Shown here: piece by piece, positions 27,578 through 36,738 of the stretch
Numbering within the stretch: the stretch's first letter is position 1
Layout: the number at the start of each line of letters is the position of its first letter
Assembly (NCBI RefSeq): GCF_030160455.1
Contig: NZ_BSOJ01000007.1
Coordinates: forward strand, 1-58,100
From: Limnobacter litoralis
GTDB lineage: Bacteria; Pseudomonadota; Gammaproteobacteria; Burkholderiales; Burkholderiaceae_B
Direction of reading: 5' to 3'
DNA length: 58,100 nucleotides
Position numbers and translations under genes: made by a program
The notes under the pieces: model-generated
Seen by the model: only the letters and a program-made list of their open reading frames with translations
Told to the model about the DNA's origin: nothing
Database searches by the model: none

Positions 27578-28932
27578 CCAGCATTCGCCTGGGGCTACTG
27601 AAAAGGCTCATCATCCCCATGCTGCTGGTCAGCTTGCTGGCCAGTGCATTGACTTACTGGCTTGCCTGGGGACCGGCACAGCTGGCATTTGATCAAAGCC
27701 TCGCTGACAATGCCTGGGCCCTCGCTTCGCGACTGAGAGTCATCGACAACAAGGTAGTGGTCGATCTTCCCAACCCAGCGGCTCAAATTCTGCGAATCGA
27801 CCATTACGATGAAATATTCTTCGCGGTTCGTGACGAAGCGCATCACACCATTCTCGGTGATCACGATTTTCCGAATTTACAAACGGCGCAGGCTGACCAA
27901 GCACTCTTGGCCTATTACGCAACCATGCGCGGCGAGCCCGTGAGGGTGATTACCCTCATTACCCACATCGATGGAAAAGAGGTCCGTATCGGTGTGGCTG
28001 AAACGCTCAGAAAACGCAAGAGAAGCCAGTCTGAAATTCTCAGTGGTCTGATGATTCTCGAAAGTCTTTTGCTGGGAGTATTTGTACTCGTTGTCTGGAA
28101 AGCGGTGGGCAGCGGACTTCGCCCAGTCTCTCGATTCCAGGAAGAACTGGATATGCGAAAGCCTGGAGATCTGACTGCCCTTCACACGGAAAATCTACCC
28201 GTGGAGCTTGCACCTGCGGTCAAAGGGATCAACGACCTGCTCGCGCGGCTGGACAGCAGTCTTCGCACCCAACGGGAATTCATTGCCGATGTAGCCCATC
28301 AAATACGCACACCACTGGCCGGCATACAGACCCACGTTGAATGGCTGATCACGCGCCATGCCAACGATGAAAAATCGCGGCAGTCTCTGGAACTGGTGCT
28401 TTCTTCGGTGAAAGACCTGACACGAAAAAGCAACCAATTGATGTCGTTGGCACGAGCAGAGCCAAGCCGCTGCAACCCTGAACTGTTCGAAGAGGTCCGA
28501 CTCGATTTGCTGGTGGAAAACACCATGCAGCACTTTATCCTGCTGGCGGACAACAAGCTGATTGATCTGGGCTTTGAACTGACGCCTACCTCCGCCAGAG
28601 GCGACGTGTTTTTGCTGCGCGACCTGCTGGACAACTTGGTGGACAACGCCATTCGCTACACGCCGGAAGGTGGCAGGGTTACGGTTAAATGCAGAACGAT
28701 GCCAGATAGCTCGGCTGAACTGGAAGTCGAAGACACCGGACCTGGTATTCCTGAACAAGCCAGAACCAATGTGCTGAAGCGTCATGTCCGCCTTGATATA
28801 GAGGGTCAAAAAGGCGCCGGGCTTGGACTTGCCATCGTCAACAACATTGTTGCTGACCACAATGCCAGTATCGTCATCGCCGATTCGCACGCCAATTCGG
28901 GAACACGGTTTGTTGTGAGATTTCCTGCATGA
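27574..28932 (+). CDS. Sensor histidine kinase (TctE/QseC-like)
   Basis: A 452-residue inner-membrane kinase. Transmembrane helices are at about residues 11-31 and 157-176, enclosing a periplasmic 2CSK_N-type sensor domain of about 120 residues; a HAMP-like linker follows. The phospho-acceptor is H242 in DVAHQIRTPLAGIQ. The ATPase has the N-box NLVDNAIRYTPEGG and the glycine boxes EDTGPGIP and GAGLGLAIVNNI. It pairs with the regulator immediately upstream. The sensor domain contains clustered acidic and His residues (DHYDE, DEAHH, GDHDF) that could bind a metal ion, which is my inference. Confidence 0.9.
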   Translation: MTSIRLGLLKRLIIPMLLVSLLASALTYWLAWGPAQLAFDQSLADNAWALASRLRVIDNKVVVDLPNPAAQILRIDHYDEIFFAVRDEAHHTILGDHDFPNLQTAQADQALLAYYATMRGEPVRVITLITHIDGKEVRIGVAETLRKRKRSQSEILSGLMILESLLLGVFVLVVWKAVGSGLRPVSRFQEELDMRKPGDLTALHTENLPVELAPAVKGINDLLARLDSSLRTQREFIADVAHQIRTPLAGIQTHVEWLITRHANDEKSRQSLELVLSSVKDLTRKSNQLMSLARAEPSRCNPELFEEVRLDLLVENTMQHFILLADNKLIDLGFELTPTSARGDVFLLRDLLDNLVDNAIRYTPEGGRVTVKCRTMPDSSAELEVEDTGPGIPEQARTNVLKRHVRLDIEGQKGAGLGLAIVNNIVADHNASIVIADSHANSGTRFVVRFPA

Positions 28933-29837
28933 AATTCAGAACTCTTCCCGGTGTGTTGCTGGACATTGCTTACCAGATATACCCCGACCAATGGCGCAAA
29001 CGGCTGAAATTTTTTCTGCGCAGCCTGCTGTTCTATCGAACTTCGCGACAGTGGCTTGAAGGACTGGATGATCTTGTGCCCTTGAATAGCCTGACTCGAA
29101 ACCATGCCCATATTCTCGAAAAGCCATACCGTCCCTACCTTGAAAAGTCTCTTGGGGCTGGGCAGCGTGCCATGTTGGTATTGCAACATCACGAAACACT
29201 GAACATGCGTGGATGGAATGCACTTTCATTTTTGGAGAATCCTCAAGAACACAAGGTCATCTGCAAATTCGATGGCTGCAGGGGCCAACACTATGAAGTG
29301 CATGTTCAGAGCGCAAGTCAGTTTGCCAAAGAAGGCGAACTCACAGTCAGCCTGATGGAACAAGGCTACCGGCTTTACGCTGCAACCTTCACGCTGCTTG
29401 ATGAAGAGGATACGCTCACCCTGTTTGTGGGTTGTCTGCAGGGTGCAACAGGGCCACACCGCAGAGAACTGATCAACAGAGCAACCAAGAACTTTCACAA
29501 CACACGGCCTGGCCTTTTGATGCTATTCATTTTGAAAGCAATGGCCCGACACCTGCTGGCAGACAACTTGGGTATGGTCTCATCGGCCAAACATGTGTAT
29601 CAGCATTTGCGCAAAAGGCGCACGATCTCGTTCGATTACGACAAGTTTTGTATCGAGCAGGGCTTCTCAGCCACGCCCAACGGCCATTGGATTTCAGATC
29701 TGGAGATCAAACACAAAGCGCTTGAGGACGTACCATCGAGCCGTCGCGGGGAATATCAGCGAAAATTGCGTCTGAAAGAAGATTTGCAAAATCAGATCGA
29801 ACTGTTCCTGAATCAGCTTCAAGAAATACCTGAATAA
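28929..29837 (+). CDS. VirK/YbjX family (DUF535) protein
   Basis: A 302-residue DUF535 protein, cytoplasmic by appearance (no signal or membrane helix). Family hallmarks are visible: the RAMLVLQHHETL motif, GQHYEVHVQSASQFAKEGELTVSL and GCLQGATGPHRRELINRATKNFHNTRP. VirK and YbjX of enterobacteria are linked to envelope stress and antimicrobial peptide tolerance; the biochemical activity is unknown. Here it is the last gene of a metal-efflux operon, joined to the kinase gene by an ATGA overlap, an association I do not know from the literature. Confidence 0.8.
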   Translation: MKFRTLPGVLLDIAYQIYPDQWRKRLKFFLRSLLFYRTSRQWLEGLDDLVPLNSLTRNHAHILEKPYRPYLEKSLGAGQRAMLVLQHHETLNMRGWNALSFLENPQEHKVICKFDGCRGQHYEVHVQSASQFAKEGELTVSLMEQGYRLYAATFTLLDEEDTLTLFVGCLQGATGPHRRELINRATKNFHNTRPGLLMLFILKAMARHLLADNLGMVSSAKHVYQHLRKRRTISFDYDKFCIEQGFSATPNGHWISDLEIKHKALEDVPSSRRGEYQRKLRLKEDLQNQIELFLNQLQEIPE

Positions 29838-29843
29838 CTGAGT

Positions 29844-30176
29844 TCAACGCTTGATACGGTTGCTTTTGCGGGTGCGGTCCATGAACTCAGGCGGTTTGCT
29901 GCTGACCCATTTCACGAAAGATTGAATATCGGGGTGGGCCAGCAAAGCGTCAATGGTGAAGTAATGCTGGGCCAACTCAGCCTCGGTAAACAGGGCATGA
30001 ATTTGCCGGTGGCAAATGCGGTGCAGGCTTTGCGTTACCTTGCCGCCTTTCAGCTTGGGCACCAGGTGGTGCAGGTCCTTCTGCGAAGGCGGAATTTCCC
30101 GCCGACACAGCGGACACACCTCGGGTTCAGGGGGTTGATACCAACTTTCAGGCTCATTTCTACGACGCTTGGACAT
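29844..30176 (-). CDS. HNH endonuclease-like small protein
   Basis: A 110-residue protein with a zinc-ribbon HNH pattern: CPLCRREIPPSQKDLHHLVPKLKGG (residues 21-45) followed by LHRICHRQIHALF (51-63). The Cys pairs and HH...H...H fit the HNH nuclease fold (PF01844-type). No toxin or restriction partner is adjacent, so its job is unclear. The same frame is open much further upstream but overlaps the AhpD-like gene there, so I start at the ATG at 30176, just before the basic MSKRRRN N-terminus. Confidence 0.75.
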   Translation of the reverse strand: MSKRRRNEPESWYQPPEPEVCPLCRREIPPSQKDLHHLVPKLKGGKVTQSLHRICHRQIHALFTEAELAQHYFTIDALLAHPDIQSFVKWVSSKPPEFMDRTRKSNRIKR

Positions 30177-30257
30177 GACTTGCTGCACCAAAATCCATTG
30201 GCTGCTAGTTTGCGTCAAAATGAAGGTCTTGAAAACCACCTGACCCGGAGAAGTACC

Positions 30258-30836
30258 ATGTCGAACACACCGCCCATCAGCCGTTTTCCGGTGCCGGAAC
30301 TGGCCGACCTGCCTGACGACATTCGAGCGCGTGTTCTGGCCGTGCAGGAAAAATCTGGTTTCGTACCCAATGTATTTTTGGTGCTGGCCCACCGGCCCGA
30401 TGAATTCAGGGCGTTTTTTGCCTACCACGATGCGCTGATGGAGAAGCCCGGCAACCTGAGCAAGGCCGAGCGCGAGATGATTGTGGTGGCCACCAGCAAC
30501 GCCAACCAATGCCAGTACTGCGTAATTGCCCATGGCGCCATTTTGCGCATTCGGGCCAAGAACCCGCTGATTGCCGACCAGGTCGCCATCAATTACCGAA
30601 AGGCGGACATCACGCCCAGGCAGAAGGCCATGCTTGATTTCGCGATGAAGGTATCCCAACAAGCCTACGCGGTGAATGACACTGACTTTGAAGCGCTGGC
30701 CGCACACGGTTTCACGATGGAAGACGTGTGGGACATCGCCGGCATTTCAGCGTTTTTTGGCTTGTCCAACCGCATGGCCAACGTAACCAGCATGCGCGCC
30801 AACGACGAGTTTTATCTGTTGGGGCGTCAAGCCTGA
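30258..30836 (+). CDS. Peroxidase-related AhpD-like (carboxymuconolactone decarboxylase family) protein
   Basis: A 192-residue all-helical CMD/AhpD protein. The redox CxxC with following His is visible as QCQYCVIAHGA (about residues 90-100), and the family segment FVPNVFLVLAHRPDEFRAFF precedes it. Such proteins reduce peroxides or act as structural thiol reductants; the specific role is unknown. CGGAG lies 7 nt before the ATG at 30258. Its last 10 nt overlap the convergent DCC-family gene, another thiol-disulfide type protein. Confidence 0.87.
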   Translation: MSNTPPISRFPVPELADLPDDIRARVLAVQEKSGFVPNVFLVLAHRPDEFRAFFAYHDALMEKPGNLSKAEREMIVVATSNANQCQYCVIAHGAILRIRAKNPLIADQVAINYRKADITPRQKAMLDFAMKVSQQAYAVNDTDFEALAAHGFTMEDVWDIAGISAFFGLSNRMANVTSMRANDEFYLLGRQA

Positions 30837-31216
30837 TCCAGCTTGCGAAACACCCGCTGAATGCTGGGCCGAATCACCAAAAACCCACGGTAGGTGCGCT
30901 CCATCAACCACAGCACACCGGGAATTCTGGCCAGGCTGGCCAATAAGCGCCACCCCGGCAACTGCGCCCAAATGTGCACAAACGCGGCAGCCCCGCTCAA
31001 CAATTCGCCTTGGGCTGTGCGTGTGTGGAAGCGCTTCATCAACTGCGCGTGGGTGACCCCGGCGGGCAAGCTGCTTTGTTCAACCGACACATCAACCCAC
31101 TCGATAGGCTGGTCGGATTTCAGGTTTTGATACAGCGAAATTTCACGACGGCACAAAGGGCATGAACCATCGAAATACACCTCGGTGCAGGCGTTTGTGG
31201 GTGTGGGGTCAGACAT
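30827..31216 (-). CDS. DCC family thiol-disulfide oxidoreductase
   Basis: A 129-residue protein with the eponymous N-terminal DxxCxxC motif, here YFDGSCPLCRREI (residues 14-26), in a thioredoxin-like fold. The central part (LLSGAAAFVHIWAQLPGWRLLASLARIPG) is a conserved hydrophobic stretch. Function of DCC proteins is poorly known; redox activity is predicted from the CxxC. It converges with and overlaps the AhpD-like gene by 10 nt. Confidence 0.87.
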   Translation of the reverse strand: MSDPTPTNACTEVYFDGSCPLCRREISLYQNLKSDQPIEWVDVSVEQSSLPAGVTHAQLMKRFHTRTAQGELLSGAAAFVHIWAQLPGWRLLASLARIPGVLWLMERTYRGFLVIRPSIQRVFRKLDQA

Positions 31217-31369
31217 GTGAACTGCGTGCTCCGTACTGCTTGAGACTGGGCTTCATCATACCCCGATGCACCCATGGTTGTCAGCTTGCAACACCGATAC
31301 AAATCGTCACAAAAGCCAAAGGCACGACGGTGTATAGTCCGTGCTCATCTTGACGATTGTGTGCTTATC

Positions 31370-31918
31370 GTGTTGCCCTCCGAAGAATTGCTTGTTCGTT
31401 TTACTGGCCTGGTGGCTGCCCTGCTCAGCATGTGGGGCTACATCGAAGTGACCGAGCAAAAAACCAAAACGCTGTTTGCCATCAGCTCGGTGGTGTGGGG
31501 GGTGCAGTACGTGTTGCTGGGCTCGGCCACGGGTGCTGCCATCATGGTGTTGGCGGCTGTTCGGCAGGGGGTCAGCGTGTATGCCATGCACATGTCGCTG
31601 CGCCAAAAGCAACTGTTTGCGGGCGTGTTTACGATAACGGCCTTTGTATTGACTGGGCTGACTGCGCACATTTGGTATCAGTCGATGGTTCCACTGGCAG
31701 CCACCCTGATCGGCACATGGAGTTTCTTTTTCTGCTCCAATGAAAACATACGCCGCTGGACCCTTTTGTCCAACGGCATGTGGGCGGTTCACGCGGTCAT
31801 TTTCCGGTCTTGGGAATTGCTGGCCTGCATGATTGTGCTGAATGTGGCCAACCTCTACGGCCTGTACAAAATCAGCGCTGCGCGCCGCCTTGATCCATTG
31901 AGCCCATCAACTCACTGA
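31370..31918 (+). CDS. YgjV family inner membrane protein
   Basis: A 182-residue membrane protein with about six hydrophobic helices. The segments [36 protein letters not shown] and [16 protein letters not shown] match the YgjV pattern of repeated transmembrane hairpins. Function is unknown. No ATG precedes the conserved part: GTG at 31370 (or at 31361) is the likely start, and a TATAGT -10 candidate at 31332-31337 fits. The last 47 nt overlap the convergent chemoreceptor gene. Confidence 0.75.
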   Translation: MLPSEELLVRFTGLVAALLSMWGYIEVTEQKTKTLFAISSVVWGVQYVLLGSATGAAIMVLAAVRQGVSVYAMHMSLRQKQLFAGVFTITAFVLTGLTAHIWYQSMVPLAATLIGTWSFFFCSNENIRRWTLLSNGMWAVHAVIFRSWELLACMIVLNVANLYGLYKISAARRLDPLSPSTH

Positions 31919-33212
31919 GCTTTCTGGAACAGACATCCAGCGCCTTCAATGCGTCCAACGCTGCCGCGTTGCTGCTCTTGGCATGTTCAGATTGTTCCGA
32001 GCAGCGCAGCATGCTGTCACTGACCTCCTGCACTTCACGCTGGGTTTGAGTAATGATGTCAGCAATAATTTTGGCCTGTTCATCGGTTTTGGTGGCCAGT
32101 TTGCGCACCTCGTCCGCCACCACAGCAAAGCCACGGCCAGCCTCGCCCGCGCGGGCTGATTCGATGGCGGCATTCAACGCCAACAGGTTGGTTTGAGACG
32201 CAATCTCGGAAATGGCGCGCGTAATCTCATTGATCCGCTTGGCCAGTTCGCCCAACTGCCCCACCCGTTGGCGACCCTCTTGAACCTGCTTGGAAAGGCT
32301 GTTGATGGATTCGCTGTTTTGTCCGGAATAATTCACGGCCTCTTCAGAACGCTTGACGGCCTCTGCTGAAATGACACGGGTGGAGCTGACCACGCGTTGG
32401 TTGTTTTCAGCCTGTTGATGGCGATGGGTAACGTCGATTGCAAATTTCACCACGCCGACCACATTGCCTCGGTCATCCACCACGGGGTTGTAGGTGGCCT
32501 CCAGCCAAAGCGGGCGATTGCTCTTGGCCACGCGTTCACATTCACCTGAATGAAAATGTCCGTCGGCCAGGTCAGCCCAGAAATGTTGATAGTCGGCGGA
32601 TTGCTGATAGTCGCGCGTGCAAAAAATTCGGTGGTGCTTGCCTCGAATTTCGTCCATCCGATAACCCACTGCATTCAAAAAGTTGTCGTTGGCGTCCACG
32701 ATGTGGCCATCCGGCGTGAATTCAATGCGTGCCATCGACCGATCCATCGCCTGCTGAAGCGCGCGAACATGCATGTCTTCCTGCGCTTTAACGGTAATGT
32801 CTTGCGCAACTTTGACAATGCCGGTGACGTTGCCGCTGAGGTCTCGAACGGGGGTGTAGGACGCTTCAAGGTAAATGGGGGTGCCATTTTTACGCACACG
32901 CCTGAACTGCCCTTGATGCACGGTGCCGGCAGACAAGGCGGCGCGAAAATTGCGGTATTCATCACTTTGAACCAGATCCGAGGCGCAAAACATGGAATGG
33001 TCTCGACCTGCCACCTCGCCGAGGGTGTATCCCATGGCACTTAGAAAATTGTCGTTGGCGTCCAGTAGCCGCCCCTGGGGATCAAACATGACACAGGCCA
33101 TGGATCGACTCACGGCTTGCAACAAGCCAGCCTCAAACAGGGCCTTTGCCGACTGTTGGACGGATTCAGGATTGACTTGTGGAACGACCTTGCGCCTTTT
33201 GAATGTGAACAT
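31872..33212 (-). CDS. Soluble PAS-PAS methyl-accepting chemotaxis protein
   Basis: A 446-residue cytoplasmic chemoreceptor without any membrane helix. Two PAS/PAC modules are seen (about residues 30-150 and 155-270; each has [14 protein letters not shown] and a closing [10 protein letters not shown] or [10 protein letters not shown]), then a coiled-coil signalling domain. The hairpin tip reads [22 protein letters not shown] and continues [15 protein letters not shown], the kinase-contacting MCP signature. The paired PAS domains resemble heme- or flavin-type redox sensors such as Aer2 relatives, but no ligand residue is certain. The coiled coil is short and ends soon after the tip. Confidence 0.88.
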   Translation of the reverse strand: MFTFKRRKVVPQVNPESVQQSAKALFEAGLLQAVSRSMACVMFDPQGRLLDANDNFLSAMGYTLGEVAGRDHSMFCASDLVQSDEYRNFRAALSAGTVHQGQFRRVRKNGTPIYLEASYTPVRDLSGNVTGIVKVAQDITVKAQEDMHVRALQQAMDRSMARIEFTPDGHIVDANDNFLNAVGYRMDEIRGKHHRIFCTRDYQQSADYQHFWADLADGHFHSGECERVAKSNRPLWLEATYNPVVDDRGNVVGVVKFAIDVTHRHQQAENNQRVVSSTRVISAEAVKRSEEAVNYSGQNSESINSLSKQVQEGRQRVGQLGELAKRINEITRAISEIASQTNLLALNAAIESARAGEAGRGFAVVADEVRKLATKTDEQAKIIADIITQTQREVQEVSDSMLRCSEQSEHAKSSNAAALDALKALDVCSRKLSELMGSMDQGGAQR

Positions 33213-33353
33213 GAAGCCACCCTTTAGTAAAACACTGTTGCGTGTACTGCCCGGGCAAACAATGCTGGATTGTGAAATACGGTCACACCATGTTACTGAG
33301 TGTTAACAGGCGTCAACCCCCGAAAAGAGTAGGAAACAGAGGCCAGTTGCGCG

Positions 33354-33905
33354 TTATGGATGCACTTCAGAAGCCAACAAACGCCCCAAGGTGCTGTAGG
33401 TGGCAGGCAGTTCTTCCGTTGGGGTGTCTGCAGTAGCCTGTATGGCCTTGCTTATCAACAGCTGCCACTTGGCCGCTGACTCAGCGTCAATGTCTGCACT
33501 ACTTCGCATTTCGAAGGCTTTGGTGAAAATGGACATGCCTTCAAGCAAGCTTGTGCCTGAATAAAAACAACTTAAAATGCCCTGAAGAGTATCTCGATCA
33601 AGCACTTGTGCGCAATCGCAGTCGAGACTGCCACCAAACACTTCGTCAAGCCAGTCAATGGACGGATCGAAAAACAGGTTGAGCTGCCGCCCCGCCCCCA
33701 CTGAATGAGTGTGATGGCGAGGCACAAAAACGCCCTGTCCTCGAATCCATCGACCTTCGCAAAAACAAGCCACCTCGTGACCATCCAGGTCGATGGCAAT
33801 TTGGTGGGCCCAGTGGGCGTGATCGCCAACGGCACCCTTCACCTCTCGAAACACGGCCAGGCCGGTGGTACAGGCAAAAAGTTCGCCCAGCTGAATAATG
33901 TCCAT
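33354..33905 (-). CDS. AraC-type sensor domain protein lacking the DNA-binding part
   Basis: A 183-residue protein resembling the N-terminal cupin-like effector domain of AraC regulators: HAHWAHQIAIDLDG, then EGRWIRGQGVFVPRHHTHSVGAG and LNLFFDP. Behind it one expects two HTH motifs, but the frame ends with LGRLLASEVHP, and the 140 bp before the next gene encode no HTH in any frame. It is either a C-terminally truncated regulator or a stand-alone ligand-binding protein. The frame is open to 34049, but I take the ATG at 33905 because a TTACACT promoter element lies 37 nt upstream of it. Confidence 0.6.
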   Translation of the reverse strand: MDIIQLGELFACTTGLAVFREVKGAVGDHAHWAHQIAIDLDGHEVACFCEGRWIRGQGVFVPRHHTHSVGAGRQLNLFFDPSIDWLDEVFGGSLDCDCAQVLDRDTLQGILSCFYSGTSLLEGMSIFTKAFEMRSSADIDAESAAKWQLLISKAIQATADTPTEELPATYSTLGRLLASEVHP

Positions 33906-33942
33906 GAAATGCGTCGACACTCCAAATAACCGCAAGTAATCA

Positions 33943-33949
33943 AGTGTAA
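33943..33949 (-). promoter_or_regulatory. TTACACT promoter element before the AraC-sensor gene
   Basis: On the minus strand TTACACT lies 37 nt upstream of the ATG at 33905. It supports that start over an ATG 144 nt further upstream. Confidence 0.45.
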
Positions 33950-34054
33950 ACAATCGTTGCGTTTTTGTCTGTACAGGGCTAGGGAAAACACTAGAAATGC
34001 GGCTTTTAAGGAAACTGACGATCCGGTCAATAGCGCTTTGTGACACCATACGGC

Positions 34055-34900
34055 ATGCTGAATTATTACCCCCTTCTTTTCGTCTTTTTGTGGAGCACCG
34101 GCTTCATTGGTGCCAAGTATGGCCTGCCCTACGCGGAGCCGTTGACTTTTCTATTGCTGCGCTATTGCGCGGTCATTGTGCTGATGTCGGCATTCGCTCT
34201 GCTTGCAAAAGCCAAATGGGAAACCAAACCCTCACAAATGTTTCACCTGGCCGTGGCAGGGTCGCTGATTCACGGGTGTTACCTGGGGGGTGTCTTTGTG
34301 GCCATCAGCCTGGGCCTGCCAGCTGGGGTGGTCAGCTTGATCGTCGGTATGCAGCCTTTGCTGACCGCACTGCTGGCACCGATTGTGGTGGGCGAACGCA
34401 TGCGGCCGATTCAATGGCTCGGTCTGTTACTAGGCCTGGTGGGTGTGGCGCTGGTGCTGTCGCAGCGCATTCACAGTGGCTTTGCGTTGCATGGCCTTTA
34501 CTGGGCATTGGGTGCATTGCTGGGCATCACGGTGGGTACGCTGTATCAAAAACGCCATTGCGCCCATTTTGACTGGCGCACAGGTGCAGTCATGCAGTTT
34601 ATTGGCGCGGCGGTGGTCACCTTCCCCGTCGCCTTGCTGATTGAACACTTCCACGTGCAATGGACGGGGCACTTCCTGTTTGCGCTGTCCTGGTTGGTGC
34701 TGGTGTTGTCATTGGGGGCGGTCACGCTGCTGAACACTTTGATCCGTTCAGGCACTGCCGTGAATGTGGCCAGTTTGTTTTACCTGGTGCCACCCGCCAC
34801 GGCGCTAATCGCCTGGTTGATGTTTCACGAGTCGTTCACTCTGGTGCAAACGCTGGGTCTGGCCGTGGCTGTCACCGGCGTGGCCATTGCACGCCGGTAA
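34055..34900 (+). CDS. EamA family (DMT) transporter
   Basis: A 281-residue drug/metabolite transporter with ten predicted helices in two EamA repeats; the first starts FLWSTGFIGAKYGLPYAEPLTFLLLRY. Repeat-closing helices have VGMQPLLTALLAPIVVGERM and LVPPATALIAWLMFHESF, the usual EamA pattern. Substrates of this branch are metabolites or amino acids. The frame opens at a GTG (34040), but the ATG at 34055 begins just before the first helix. There is no clear ribosome site. Confidence 0.87.
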   Translation: MLNYYPLLFVFLWSTGFIGAKYGLPYAEPLTFLLLRYCAVIVLMSAFALLAKAKWETKPSQMFHLAVAGSLIHGCYLGGVFVAISLGLPAGVVSLIVGMQPLLTALLAPIVVGERMRPIQWLGLLLGLVGVALVLSQRIHSGFALHGLYWALGALLGITVGTLYQKRHCAHFDWRTGAVMQFIGAAVVTFPVALLIEHFHVQWTGHFLFALSWLVLVLSLGAVTLLNTLIRSGTAVNVASLFYLVPPATALIAWLMFHESFTLVQTLGLAVAVTGVAIARR

Positions 34901-34920
34901 AGCTTAGTCGCCTATTCAAC

Positions 34921-36609
34921 CTACTGAAAATCGCCCTCGTCAAATTCCAGTGCCGACTTTTCCCCCGCAAGGCGTTTGCGGTTTTCAGTGGCACGCAATT
35001 CAACACGCCTGATTTTGCCTGAAATGGTTTTGGGCAACTCTGCAAATTCCAGTCTGCGCACCCGCTTGTAGGGTGCCAGCTTGTCGCGCAGAAACTCCAG
35101 AATTGAACGCGCCAGTTCCGGCGAAGCACTGTAACCCTGCCGCAAGGCCACCACCACTTTAGGCACCGCCAAACGCACCGGGTCGGGGCTTGGAATAATG
35201 GCGGCTTCGGCCACCGCCGGGTGCTCAATGGCCACCGACTCCAGCTCAAAAGGCGAGATGCGATAATCAGAAGACTTAAACACGTCGTCGGCGCGGCCGA
35301 CGTAGGTGATGTAGCCATCTGAATCGCGTTGGGCCACATCGCCCGTGCGATACACCCCGTGACGCATCACCTGTTCATTTTTGTTGGCATCGCCAAGATA
35401 CCCCTGCATCAAACCCATGGGGCGCGGATCCAGCACCAGGCCAATTTCGCCTTCGTCGGCCGGGTTGCCATCGTGGTCCACCAAGGCCACGCGGTAGCCC
35501 GGTAGAGGCCGCCCCATGGAGCCCGACTTCATCACCTGCCCCGGCGGGTTGCCAATTTGCGCCGTGGTTTCTGTTTGTCCATAACCGTCGCGTATGGTTA
35601 GGCCCCAGCCCTGGCGCACCCGTTCAATCACCTCGGGGTTAAGCGGTTCACCAGCACCCACCAGTTCACGCAGGGCCAATTGGCTGCGCACGGCGGCCAG
35701 ATCTTCCTGAATCAGCATGCGCCACACCGTGGGCGGCGCACACAGGCTGGTCACCTTGCAACGCGCCAATTGTTCAAGCAAGGCTTTGGCATTGAATCGA
35801 CTTTGATTGAACATGAACACACAAGCGCCCGCATTCCAGGGTGCAAAAAAACAGCTCCAGGCGTGCTTGGCCCAACCGGGTGAAGAAATGTTCAAATGAA
35901 TGTCACCCGGTTGAAGGCCTATCCAATACAGGGTGGACAAATGCCCCACCGGATAGCTTTGGTGGCTGTGCATCACCAGTTTGGGCTTGGAAGTGGTGCC
36001 TGAGGTGAAATACAGCAGCAAAGGGTCGGAGGCCAGTGTAGCGCCATTGGGCGTGAATGCCTCGCTTGCCCGGGCCGAGTCGGCGTAGTTGTGCCAAGCG
36101 GCTTTGGCATCCCCCACGCAAATGCGAGTGAAAGCACCTTCAAACGCATCAAACTTGTCGGCCTGGGTGCGTGCCGCAATCACATGGGCCACTTGCCCGC
36201 GCTCCAAGCGGTCGTGCAAGTCTTCGGATGTCAACAAACTTGAACAGGGAATGACGACCGCCCCCAACTTCATGCAGGCCAGCATGGTTTCCCACAAGGC
36301 CACTTCATTGCCGAGCATCAGGAGAACACGCTCACCGCGCCTCACACCCAGGTCTTTCAACCAATTGGCCACCTTTGAAGAACGCCTCGACATGGCATCG
36401 AAAGTGACGCGACATTCACCGCCATCTTCTTCCACAATCCACAGGGCGGGCTGGGTGTTGTTGGCGGCCATGGGGTCAAAATAGTCCAGCGCCCAGTTGA
36501 AGTGTTGAAGCTGGGGCCATTCAAAACCAGCGTATGCGGTGTCGTAATCGGTGCGGTGCGCGAGCAGAAAATCCCGCGCAGCCAAAAACGCCTGGCTGCC
36601 TTGCGACAT
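34921..36609 (-). CDS. Acyl-CoA synthetase (AMP-binding, medium-chain/ACSM-like)
   Basis: A 562-residue ANL-family ligase forming acyl-CoA from a carboxylate, ATP and CoA. The P-loop YFTSGTTSKPKLVMHSHQ, GYGQTET, YRTGDVA and the C-terminal catalytic-Lys loop PKTISGKIRRVELR are all present. Overall similarity is to acetyl/medium-chain acyl-CoA synthetases (LNISSPGWAKHAWSCFFAPWNAGA). GAGGAG lies 9 nt before the ATG at 36609; a longer frame starting 12 codons upstream lacks this. It is divergent from rdgC across 130 bp. Confidence 0.9.
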   Translation of the reverse strand: MSQGSQAFLAARDFLLAHRTDYDTAYAGFEWPQLQHFNWALDYFDPMAANNTQPALWIVEEDGGECRVTFDAMSRRSSKVANWLKDLGVRRGERVLLMLGNEVALWETMLACMKLGAVVIPCSSLLTSEDLHDRLERGQVAHVIAARTQADKFDAFEGAFTRICVGDAKAAWHNYADSARASEAFTPNGATLASDPLLLYFTSGTTSKPKLVMHSHQSYPVGHLSTLYWIGLQPGDIHLNISSPGWAKHAWSCFFAPWNAGACVFMFNQSRFNAKALLEQLARCKVTSLCAPPTVWRMLIQEDLAAVRSQLALRELVGAGEPLNPEVIERVRQGWGLTIRDGYGQTETTAQIGNPPGQVMKSGSMGRPLPGYRVALVDHDGNPADEGEIGLVLDPRPMGLMQGYLGDANKNEQVMRHGVYRTGDVAQRDSDGYITYVGRADDVFKSSDYRISPFELESVAIEHPAVAEAAIIPSPDPVRLAVPKVVVALRQGYSASPELARSILEFLRDKLAPYKRVRRLEFAELPKTISGKIRRVELRATENRKRLAGEKSALEFDEGDFQ

Positions 36610-36698
36610 GGGTGCTGTCTCCTCTTTGTGGGCTGAGCTTTTCATTTTTGTTGTATGTCACTGTAGCCCAAATTCACAAAGCCGAACAAGATTGTGCG

Positions 36699-36705
36699 TT
36701 ACACT
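36699..36705 (+). promoter_or_regulatory. TTACACT promoter element before rdgC
   Basis: CGTTACACT lies 33 nt before the rdgC ATG. No -35 consensus is seen. Confidence 0.45.
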
Positions 36706-36738
36706 GCCAGTCCTTTTTTACCAAAGACGACAACACGC

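Noticed and set aside
29844-30707. Extension of the HNH protein to 287 residues
   Set aside because: The upstream part overlaps the well-supported AhpD-like gene on the other strand and has shadow-like composition; only the last 110 residues form the HNH protein.
33906-34049. Longer N-terminus for the AraC-sensor protein
   Set aside because: The TTACACT promoter element falls inside this extension, and the extension would overlap the start region of the divergent EamA gene.
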